Below, one piece after another: positions 31,411 to 40,491 of a stretch of 64,000 nt of DNA. The notes beneath the pieces are model-generated. The model saw only the letters and a program-made list of their open reading frames with translations. It was not told where the DNA came from and searched no databases. This DNA comes from Setomelanomma holmii. Its lineage: Eukaryota; Ascomycota; Dothideomycetes; Pleosporales; Phaeosphaeriaceae. The translations under genes and the position numbers were made by a program. The stretch spans positions 1-64,000 of the forward strand of contig ML978172.1 in the NCBI GenBank assembly GCA_010015745.1, read 5' to 3'. Position 1 is the first letter of the stretch, and each line of letters begins with the position of its first letter.

Positions 31411-33089
31411 CTAATCTGTCCTCTTGTGCACTCTAGGCAGTGCGAACCAACACGCCATCATCGCTGCGTACAGCCCGAGACATACGGGATGGAGCACCCA
31501 CGTGCCCGATGCCTGCGCGAGGATACCGGTCGTGAAGGGAGCTACTGCACCACCAGAACTACCTGCACCCCCAATGAAGCCGATTGCAGTTGTTTGGATG
31601 TGGCGAGGCAGAAGGCGTGAGAAGATCGTCTGCGCACACGGATATACTGGGCCCAGCAGAAGACCTAGGAGACACACGGCCACGGCATTACCGATGATGT
31701 TGGGAATAAGCCATGCGAGAAGCTGGAGTGCAAATGTTCCGATCGTGAGACCGACGACAAAGTTCTTCTCGCCGATCAGTGGAGCAGCGTGCGTGAGAAC
31801 GAAGCGTCCAAGAGTGATGCCACCCTAGGGGAGAAGTTAGCGGGATATCGTACTCCCAAGAACACCAAGGCTTACCCAGAAACCAGCTGTTACGTATCCG
31901 ACCTTTGATGGATCTCCATCTCTGTACTTGATGAGGTATGAGATAATCCAGCCGGAGATGGACACCTCTGCACCTTGATACGCGAAGATGAAGAGCGCTC
32001 CAAAGATAGTGACCTTGCTCTTCAACGCAACCTTCAGGTCCTTGATCTTGCTTGCTGCCTCTTCGACGGTTGACCGCCTGCTTGCAGTTGCCTCGAGTGC
32101 TGTCAACAGACTTGGTTCCTCGTCCTCTTTGTACATCCAAAAGGCATATGCCGCGAAGGCGATGCAACAAAGACGCAGGCCGACTGCGAGGAAGTAGAAG
32201 CGTGACCAAAGTACGCCGTTCGAGACAAGTGCTGTCCCAACGATTGGTGCGACAATTCCTCCTACGCCGTACGATCCGTGAGCGGCGCCCAGAATGACAC
32301 TCGGCGGGTGAGTGTTGGCGCAATACACATTGTTCAGGGCAAGATTCATCGCTGCACCGTAGCCGAGCAGGAAGAACCTGGCAACATGTCAGCCTATATC
32401 GAGCCTCGAAAGGCTACTACTACTCACGCGATGACCACCAGTGGGTACGGCGGTGTGCACACAAGAATGATATATGCACAAAGCTGGATGAGATCTCCCA
32501 AGATCAGGGTCTTTCCACGGCCGATCTTGCCCAAGATTGTGTCTGTGAAGAACGCAGCAACGATGAAGCCCAGTGCGTTGCCAACGAAGACAAGTGACAT
32601 GATTGAGTATGAAATGTGGTAGTAGGACTCCATGTATGGGATTAGAGCACCAACGACTGGCATATGTTAGCGTCTTGAACAACAATGTTTCCGTCCTGAC
32701 GCACCCGAATCGTTCATGCCATTCGCAAAGTAGATCAAACAACAACATAGGATCCGCCACTTGGTCATCGGAGGGCTATTCCAAGTTCGCATCAGCCCGA
32801 CAGCTTCGTCTCGCTGCGGTGTGGGTGGCCTGCTCATCTCAAGCTCGTTCGGCGTCTTTGGTGTCTGCGCGCCAGAAGGCCATGTAGGCTCTGAAACGTG
32901 CTGGCCGGGAGTCGCAGGTCCAGCCTGAGCCTTTGAAGTGATGGTGTCGAGTTCCACATCCGGGAGAATGCCGACATCTCGAAGGCTTTGTGGCGTTTGC
33001 TTGTTGCTCTTCTGGTATGTTGGTGCTGGGCTCGTGACATTGGATGCGGGCTGGATATCGAAAAGGCTATGAAGGGTGGACGAAGCCAT
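31411..33089 (-). CDS. MFS transporter, BSC6/fucose-permease-like
   Basis: Four exons (33089-32705, 32656-32428, 32377-31876, 31824-31411) give 509 residues; introns of 48-51 bp all have GT-AG ends and keep frame. The N-terminal ~110 residues are cytosolic. About twelve transmembrane helices follow, with typical MFS signatures (LGKIGRGKTLILGDLIQL after helix 2; a long central loop with charged helix KIKDLKVALKSK between helices 6 and 7; GFIGGAGSSGGAVAPF near helix 11). The layout matches the fungal family close to yeast YOL137W (BSC6), which is related to sugar permeases. The substrate is unknown. Confidence 0.9.
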
Positions 33090-33826
33090 CTTGGGAACTT
33101 GATTCGCGTTTAGGCGTATAGGACGTCTGAACTTTGCTAGATCCAGCAGATGCTGGACGGAGGTGGCCTTGAAGATTAAGATCGCATTTGAGTGTGGTCA
33201 AAGGTGGTGACTGCAGTTCAAGAATGCTCGAGCACAGTGGTAACGCTCTAAAAGGTTGAGCATCGAAGGGGGAACCCGGAAGACCCTTATGGGGTAGTTC
33301 ACGATATCGATTAAGCGAGACTAGTCAGACAGTCGGGGAGAAAGCCGCGGGTGTCATTGCTGAATAATGGCACACATTAAACGGTTGCGATCGTCCTGCT
33401 GACTGGATGCATGCTGCGCAATCCGACTGCAAGCCTATCAATGTCTGTTTGTACGACAGAAATGCGATATCACAATGCATCCGATTGTGGAGATCGTGAT
33501 AGTCTGGCACCTCGATGGTCGTGGTCGGAGTTCGGAGCCGTTGACTTATCGGTGTACGTGGGACCGCCCTTTTTTCATTGGGAAACTTAACCGCTATGAG
33601 GTTTGCAATTGGCCTAGAATTCCATGAGAAAAGTGCGTCAAAGTTGGGTGAACAGGAAGCCATCCCTAGAGAAGTGCGCAGAATGCGAGCTTGAAGACCC
33701 TGCGGTCAGAATTGCCCGCTTCGGCTCGGCAGCTCTTGCCCGTTCCGAAATTTTGTGAACCCCTCTACACAAATCATCGTCACTCGCAAAGCAGCCTGTA
33801 CATACACGCGTCTACCTTCCGCCAAT
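33090..33826. other. Promoter region between divergent genes
   Basis: Between the MFS gene (minus) and the EIF1AD-like gene (plus). No gene or repeat recognised. Confidence 0.4.
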
Positions 33827-34317
33827 ATGCCACGACCGAAGCGCAACCTTCTCGCCACAATAGACGCGACGGTCACGCCGCCCAGTACACTTCTACCGTC
33901 GCATGTGATTGCACGCATCACTACCGCAGCTGGCAACAACCTCTACAACGCTGAGCTCCCAGGTGGGAAGCCAGTACTGGCGGAGCTCGAAGCCAAGTTC
34001 CGCTCTACAGTATGGATCAAGCGGGGTAGTTTTGTTGTTGTAGACACATCGGCCCTGGCGGACCGGGAGAACAAGCTAGACGGCGAGATTGTGAACGTGG
34101 TGCGCGACGAGAAAGCGTGGAGGAAAATGGCATACTGGTACGTCGATATATTCTTCTATATGTGATGGGTATCGTGAACGCGATATGGTACAACATGCTG
34201 ATATACATGCTCAATAGGCCAAAGGAGTTCATCAAGAAGTCCGCGTACGTCGAAGACAGCGATGAGGAAGAGTCGACCGTCGGAAAGATGCCACCAGCGG
34301 ACTCGGACGAAGACTGA
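33827..34317 (+). CDS. EIF1AD-like S1-domain protein
   Basis: Two exons (33827-34137 and 34218-34317, 80-bp intron) give 136 residues. The body is an S1/eIF1A-like OB fold: VIARITTAAGNNLYNAELPG, then AKFRSTVWIKRGSFVVVD and a conserved acidic stretch. The tail is short, basic then acidic (KEFIKKSAY, SDEEES, DSDED), as in EIF1AD. The animal orthologue acts late in small-ribosomal-subunit maturation and in translation-related processes; a similar nuclear/cytosolic role is likely here. It is convergent with ALG3 and its stop codon touches ALG3's stop codon. Confidence 0.9.
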
Positions 34318-35770
34318 TCATTCAGCATGCTCATGCTCATCGATCACGCCCTTCAGCTCGCCCTCATACTCGCTCCTGGTGCCCCACCACACACCTGCGA
34401 CTGTGGTCGCCAGCACACCGACTACCATCGCGGAGCTCGCTGGTGTACTGGGATATACATTCCACGCCCACTCTTGTGCTGCCCATAGCGCATACTGTAC
34501 GACAGGATGGAGTCCTGATTTCCACAACAAAAAGGGCGTGCTCCATGCAATGTATGCGTAGAATTGGTAGTGTAGTGACCTGGCACAAAGCATGCCGATT
34601 GTCATGGCTGTCAGGATAGTGGTCATGACGAAATTTGGCGTTACTCGTTTGGCCATGGTATCCTGGTCTCTCGGTTCGGCTTGCGGCATGATAATCTTGA
34701 GGAATTGGCCTGGTGAGCGCTTGGATGGTTTGATCCAGCGTGTTACGGCAAACAGGCCAAGCAAGGAGACGTGGACTGCCAGTAGGCCAAGTGCGAATGG
34801 CTTCGAGAGAAACGTTTCCTCGGGTACAAAGCGCCAATTGACAGTCCACTTGTAGAGAAATGCTCTGCTCAGCTCAAAGGCTCTTGCAAAGTACGAGAAG
34901 GACTGCTTCCTGAATGGATATCCAAATAATACCTGATATGCAAATGAGTCTTGATCTAAACTTCTCTACAGGTGTGACACGTACCGAAACTTGAAAGATT
35001 ATCATTGCCTGCGTCATTGCCTCTCGACTTCCCAGCTTCTGGATCATAAGGATGCCCATCGCGGGCAACGGCAACAGCAAGCTCATCTTGACATTCAACC
35101 CTGTAGCAAGGAGGAAACTGCCGATATGCCACTGGTTCCGCTGGTAGCAGAAGACGGCTGCGAACAGGCCCAGAACTGCAAAACAGTCATTGAAACACCT
35201 CAGCACGAAAATGCTATGAAGCCTCTTCGACAAAATGAGAAGGGGGAAGACATAAGGCGGAACCTAGTTCATCGTCACATCAGCTCAAGCCCTTTGCACA
35301 CATCAAAGCATAGGAAGGAAATTAACATACCCTAGCTTTCGCATAACATCTCATCACCACCGCCAGCGTCCCCAAATACACAAGCGCAAACACGTACTGC
35401 GCAAGCTGAATATTCCGCCCTTCATCCGTGATCTTGTACAGATACTTGTAGATCCAGACATGCGCGCCAGGATACACGAGCGGGCCTGTTGAGCCCGTGA
35501 TTTTGGTGTAGTCGCGCTCTCCCTTTAAGTAGATTGCGATTTGCTGCATGTATGTTGACCAGTCGATTTCAGTGTCTGATCGTTGTTAGATTTGCGAAAA
35601 ATGATGATGTTTGATGAGTACCGGAACACGTGGAGGAAGGATGGCGTACATGGAACGCGATCTATTATCACGCCGCAGAGCGTGGCGTCTACGACGAGTA
35701 AGAGTGGGATCATCCATCGTGTGTGATCTGGGTTGTATGCGAGGTCTTTTGCACGGCTGATGAGCGACAT
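34318..35770 (-). CDS. ALG3: Dol-P-Man:Man5GlcNAc2-PP-Dol alpha-1,3-mannosyltransferase
   Basis: Four exons (35770-35650, 35575-35331, 35263-34985, 34932-34318) give 419 residues; introns of 74, 67 and 52 bp. About ten transmembrane helices alternate with conserved luminal blocks: YTEIDWSTYMQQ in the first loop (the catalytic acidic motif), GSTGPLVYPGAHVW, LRCFNDCFAV, GLNVKMSLLLPLPAMG, and the C-terminal HYQFYAYIAWSTPFLLW. These are hallmarks of ALG3, the first ER-lumenal mannosyltransferase in N-glycan precursor assembly. Identification is firm. The 3' end abuts the EIF1AD-like gene without a spacer. Confidence 0.96.
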
Positions 35771-36745
35771 GGCGATGATTGATGTTGATGTTGGAGTTAG
35801 TAGGGGTTAGCGCTGGTATTATAGGAAGGCGCGTCGTCACGTGGGACAGGAGCTCAAAGTTTCAGCTTCGACATTTGGTTCGACAAAGGTTTCAGGCACG
35901 CAAAACTCGTCCGATGAACAAGTGGCCGCTTCGACGGTGAACATTGATGTCGAGACCAGTGTGATGATGCCCGTGTGGAGTTGAGTGGCTGGTGTGCGGC
36001 TTCTCCATTTTCTCGTTCGAGCCACTTTTGAAATCAAACCTCTCCCTCCTTCACCACGAATTGGCGGCAGACCAAGCAGTTGGTCCTGTGAGAGGAACGA
36101 TCGATCTCTACAATTAATATCAAGTCACTGTGGTATATGGACTGACGAGACACGACGACTGCGCCGCCAACTTACACATACGCCGCCCTCTAAACATCGT
36201 ATCGCTAGGCATGCACAAGAGAAAGGTTCGAAGCCAGCAGCTCTGAGCATCGATATTCGGATCAGATCCCAGAGCCGATAACGGAGTCTATCTACCTCCA
36301 GAGCGCCGATCAACTCGTGGTGGCTCTTACGAATCCTGTACATGCGGTAAAGCCTCGTGCTCCAGTAAACAAACGAGCGCAAGCACGAACATGATTGGCA
36401 AGATGACTTTTTTTCTAGTTCTGTAGGGCGGTCGCAACCTCCCGTTCGCAGCAGCGTGGAAAGTCGCTGTAAACGCACATCATGGCGTCTTCAGCCGACG
36501 ATGGGCCCGCACGGACGAATTCTCCAAGATGGACCAGTATCGATCGTTCACATACTAAGAGTAGGACTGCATGCTTGTCAGGTCATATAAGCGAGTCGTC
36601 TCCGCAAATTAGGTCATTGTAGAAGTCGCGAGAGCGCAGTGCTCAAGGATTGTACCCATGCTTCCAACCGATCTAAACCCTTTTAGGCTCGATCCGCGAG
36701 CTGTTGATATATACGGGCGGCCAGCCCAGCAAGAAAGATTCAGCA
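35771..36745. other. Intergenic, nearly 1 kb
   Basis: Between ALG3 (minus) and the hydrolase (plus), holding both promoters. A TATA-like tatatac lies near 36709-36716, about 30 bp before the hydrolase ATG. No gene recognised. Confidence 0.4.
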
Positions 36746-37846
36746 ATGTCGAAATCATCGGACCAAAGTCTTGCCCGAGTTCAGGAATCTCTTTTACCCG
36801 TAACTTTGAGCGATACACCCCTCTTGTATAAGCATGGAGACGATACCCAACCACGGGGCAAACATGGCCACCTCACCACCATCCTCATAGCACTCAACAT
36901 GACTATCCTCTTCTGGCTTCTAGTTTCCACTCTAGTTCCCACTCAATCTTTCTGCCAATCCCTTCCTTCCGACATCTCTTCCAACCTTCTACCAATACAG
37001 ACAACCGGCTACCTCACAGTTACTGCAGCATCGCTCTATTACGAGACCTACGGCTCAGGGCCCTTACTCCTCTTCATCTCGGGCGCAAATGGAGACGCAG
37101 ATATCTGGCGCCCCATTGCTCGTACCATCTCGTCCTCAGCAAACTTCACTGTCGCCATCTACGACCGCCGTGGCTTCAGTCGAAGCTACCTCTCAAGCAC
37201 GCTTCCCCAAAACTATACAAATCGTCTCGCCGTCGATGCGAACGACACACAACTCCTTATTCAGCACCTTTCTCCCAGAACCCCCGCAACAGTTCTGGGC
37301 ACAAACTCTGGTGCCATCGTCGCTCTACAACTCCTCCTCACCTACCCCGAGAGCTTGAAGACACTGATCGCTCACGAACCTCCCGCTCTGACTCTACTAC
37401 CGGACAACGCAACACTCATTGCAGCGCAGAAAACTGTGCATGCAACGTACTGCGCCACCGGCATCCCGCTCGCAATGGCTCAATTTGCACTCCTACAAGA
37501 TCCCTCCTTCACACCCGTCCCCGCAGGCGATACAGGCTTCACCATCGACACACGCACCTCGCCCTTTTTATCATGCAACTTGGCATATTGGTTCGAGCGC
37601 GAGTTCCTGCAGTACCCGTTGCAGAACTTCACTGTGGACATGTTCGAGACAGCGAAGGACAAGTTGGTGCTAGCGAATGGGAATGCGACGGATACGAGGG
37701 GGAGTCAGTACAGGTCTAATTTGGTGTTGGGACAAGGATTGGGGTTGGGCGTGGATATGTTAGCGGGAGAGCATATCGGGTATGCGGGCAGTACGATGGC
37801 GGAGTTTGCGAGTGATTTGCTGCAGGTTCTGGCTAAGCGAGCTTGA
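36746..37846 (+). CDS. Membrane-anchored alpha/beta hydrolase, nucleophile position is Asn
   Basis: A single exon of 366 residues from ATG 36746. A short cytosolic head is followed by one transmembrane anchor (TTILIALNMTILFWLLVSTL), placing the catalytic domain outside or in the ER lumen, consistent with several N-glycosylation sites. The fold markers are present: GPLLLFISGANGDADIW (oxyanion loop region), YDRRGFSRS, and a C-terminal His in GEHIGYAG. The nucleophile elbow reads VLGTNSGAIVAL: the middle residue of the G-x-Nu-x-G elbow is Asn, where Ser is expected. The enzyme may therefore be inactive, or use the neighbouring Ser. It directly flanks the 5S relic and recombinase pseudogene. Confidence 0.82.
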   Translation: MSKSSDQSLARVQESLLPVTLSDTPLLYKHGDDTQPRGKHGHLTTILIALNMTILFWLLVSTLVPTQSFCQSLPSDISSNLLPIQTTGYLTVTAASLYYETYGSGPLLLFISGANGDADIWRPIARTISSSANFTVAIYDRRGFSRSYLSSTLPQNYTNRLAVDANDTQLLIQHLSPRTPATVLGTNSGAIVALQLLLTYPESLKTLIAHEPPALTLLPDNATLIAAQKTVHATYCATGIPLAMAQFALLQDPSFTPVPAGDTGFTIDTRTSPFLSCNLAYWFEREFLQYPLQNFTVDMFETAKDKLVLANGNATDTRGSQYRSNLVLGQGLGLGVDMLAGEHIGYAGSTMAEFASDLLQVLAKRA

Positions 37847-38006
37847 GGGATACATACACAGCGCCTGGTTGGAGGAGGTAAGGGAAAAGCTTGCTGTATA
37901 AGCGCGGTGCCGTGAGTGGCCGAGTACCACATCGCACCGGCGAGTCAAGAAAACTAGGGAGAACATGTCCTAGCCTATATATACCAATCAAAACATTGAG
38001 CCTTTC

Positions 38007-38072
38007 ACATACGACCATAGGACGTTGAAATCAGGATCTCTCGTCCGTTCAACCATCTGACCAAGTCTTGTT
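38007..38072 (+). rRNA. Truncated 5S rRNA sequence (relic)
   Basis: The start acatacgaccataggacgtt is identical to the start of the complete 5S gene at 49896, and similarity continues with substitutions for about 60 bases (gaaatcagg, cgtccgttca). It then ends; the conserved 3' half (ggtgggtgaccac region) is missing. So this is the 5' half of a 5S gene cut off close to the start of a recombinase pseudogene. Confidence 0.75.
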
Positions 38073-38319
38073 GTGGTGATTATAAGGTGCAGCCCCTTCC
38101 GTTTCCGGACTTGCGTTCCCCGGAAGCGGACTCCTGAGCTGCTACCAGACTAACCCTAATCAGTCCACCAAGCGCTTCTATCACCTGAACACGGACTCTA
38201 GACGTCTGCAATTGCGCACAAGATACCTCGCTGCTCTAAGAGCTGCGCCATACGAGTATGGCCGTCCCTCTGCTGCCGCCTAGCCATCGATCATCAGCAT
38301 CTGCACAAATCCTCAGGCA

Positions 38320-39908
38320 ATGGTACGCAAGCGTAATAAGGACTTAGCGACAACTAGCAGTACACATAGTCATGATGATCTTAAGAAGCGAGCTGAGACT
38401 GTCGCGCCGCCTAAGCTGATAACTTTGGAAATAATTAAGGACTTACTTATCTTATCCAGCTTCAGATCATATAAGACTATTATTATGTTATAGACTAAGT
38501 AGGATGCGTTCTCTGTTGCAGGGTTTTCCTAACGCTTATTTAGCATATTAGTTTCTCCTGTAACGTGCTGAGTGAGACAGTCCCTATTGAGCAACCTTTT
38601 CCTCAAGCCCCTAGAGTTCAATAGCTAGAGCTGTTCCTGACCTAGCTTATTCGCGAGTGCTCAGGTAACATTAGCGACAAGATCACAGACGTAACGCTAG
38701 GCAATTATCTCTCAACGTTAAAATGCGCAATTCAGCTTCACACAGGCTATCAGTACAGCGACTCTGAGAAGCGAGATTTGAGACATGTGAGCACATCTAA
38801 GAAAATATAGCAGTAGTTTTCTGGCTGACCTTTCTTAAGATAATCAATGTGAAGCTGCTAATGCTTGAGGGTCTTTCTACAGATGCATACGAAAAGCCTG
38901 TTGCATCTCTCAAAGTCTTGCAACATCTGGTCAAGCTCCTCCTTATGTGCGATGGATACGAGTTTAGTCATCCCCGCCTCTGCATGCAGCTTATTTTTGC
39001 ATTAATACAGGCAGTCAACCTAGAGAGCTTATTAAGTCGCATGCATAGAAAGACACTAATAAAGGCTTGTATTATAACGATGTGAAATTCATGCGCAAGA
39101 GGAGTAAAGAATACATTAGGTTTAGCATTGAAATAACTATGCGCAATTGTAAAGGGCACAGAAAGAATATAAAATACGCGTAAGCTCTGATGTAGCGCTG
39201 CCTCTCAACGCTGACATAATTTAGTCTACAACTAATTATGTACAAGTAGCCTGAAGATCATGCGCTAGATCTAGTTATGTAGTTCTTAAGCCTAGCTCTA
39301 GCTGACAGAGTCTTTGATAGTTATCAGTCCTATAAAGAGTTAGAAAAAGACGACGTACTTCAAGGTACTAATAAACACGTATACAGATACAAAGAAGGTA
39401 TAGCAGAGCAGCCTATTATGCGCAGCATGCTCCTAGACAGCAGCATCTCTAGCAGAAAGATCTGGACATACGATTGTGTCAACAATCAAATTAAGAGCCT
39501 AGGTCAAAGAGCAGCGTATAGAAGCAGACTCAGTGTATACTGTTTTTAAAGAGAGTTTGTAAACAGCCTTTAGAGTATAATTAGCGCAAGCTTGTGAGCA
39601 TAGATGTCTGACAAAAACAAGGAGCTGTAGATGAAGATCTGAAACAGGAGCTGATAGGTCATCGCAAAAGCAGAACTCAGCAAGTGTACTACCTATCGCG
39701 TGTCGTTAGTGTAGATGTACAGACTGTTGTCTACGGGAAATCTCAGCGCAAGGCTTTTATCAAGAGCCATAGCTCTATGATAGCAAGCCAGCATCTAGGC
39801 GCTCCGAAACCGCTAGGAGCCTTGTTGACAGATGTCCCGACTCGTCCCAGGATGTCAGATGTGAGAGGACAGAGCAGACATGAAGGAAGCAGAAGGTTGT
39901 TGTATTGA
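38320..39908 (+). pseudogene. DUF3435 tyrosine recombinase (Starship captain-type), RIP-damaged
   Basis: From ATG 38320 (MVRKRNKDLA) the plus strand shows one gene's worth of coding sequence interrupted by many TAG/TAA codons and some frame changes. Recognisable DUF3435 blocks occur in order: a YEKPVASLKVLQHLVKLL segment (about 38888), YEFSHPRLCMQLIFAL (38960), FMRKRSKEYIRFSIEITMR (39085), FLSLALADRVFDSYQSYKEL (39281), IKSLGQRAAYRSRLSVYC (39490), and the C-terminal SVDVQTVVYGKSQRKA with HSSMIASQHLGAPKPLGA (39710-39830). The last two match the family's catalytic region and its end. The usual RPG arginine of the first box is lost (NLESLLS). Stops replace Gln, Arg or Trp codons, as expected from C-to-T/G-to-A changes. 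Such proteins mobilise giant Starship transposons and sit first at the element's 5' end. About 530 residues would be encoded. Confidence 0.8.
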
Positions 39909-40491
39909 GAGAGCTACAGAGAGCGATTATATACGCAACCACGATGAGTAAGCGAGTGACAAAGAGTCACGTGAGAGATGCAGTTCTGTCGCGGCGAAAA
40001 TGGGGAGCAAAATGTGAACACACTCTACCCCGCCATAGTACCGTTATATTGTGATGAATAAGCGAGATTTCAACCGTGACAAGTTCACATGTACCTTGTG
40101 AACTGAGGTGCCGGTCTGACACAGGATATTGATTGACGAGGAGACTAATGACCTTCCTGCTAGACAGCAGTACGAAATTCGGCGCTAGTCGCAGAAGAGA
40201 ATGTACGCTAAAGAGCGTGAGTCCTATTTTAATAGCAACAGCTAGAGACTGAAATTGCAGGATGCTGATCGTGTAACAAAAGTCATTTTGCTACTAACTC
40301 TCACGCAGACCCTATCATGATATCTGCAGGCTTTACTGACGGAGAAGAAGTCTGCGACGATATCATCGAGCACATTGCGAGGTTCGTTGATGGGAAGGTA
40401 GCGGACGAGAGTGAGATGACAATGGATCACAAGATGCCGCACGTTGTTGTTATATGAGTGAAGAAAGTAGCGAGCCTAGCTCAACCAGTAG
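39909..40491. other. Spacer behind the recombinase, with a small open stretch
   Basis: A frame at 40317-40457 (MISAGFTDGEEVCDDIIEHI and more, 46 residues) is protein-like but isolated and may be a gene fragment. Two copies of gatgartaagcgag lie about 110 bp apart (39941 and 40053). No complete gene recognised. Confidence 0.35.

Noticed and set aside
8153..33089. A secondary-metabolite gene cluster (enoyl reductase, lipocalin-like, aldo/keto reductase, DUF1772, MFS)
   Set aside because: No polyketide synthase, peptide synthetase or terpene cyclase is present, and essential genes (ESA1, REX4) lie among them.
38007..38072. Treating the short 5S relic as a complete divergent 5S gene
   Set aside because: The conserved 3' half and the closing strand of helix I are absent downstream.
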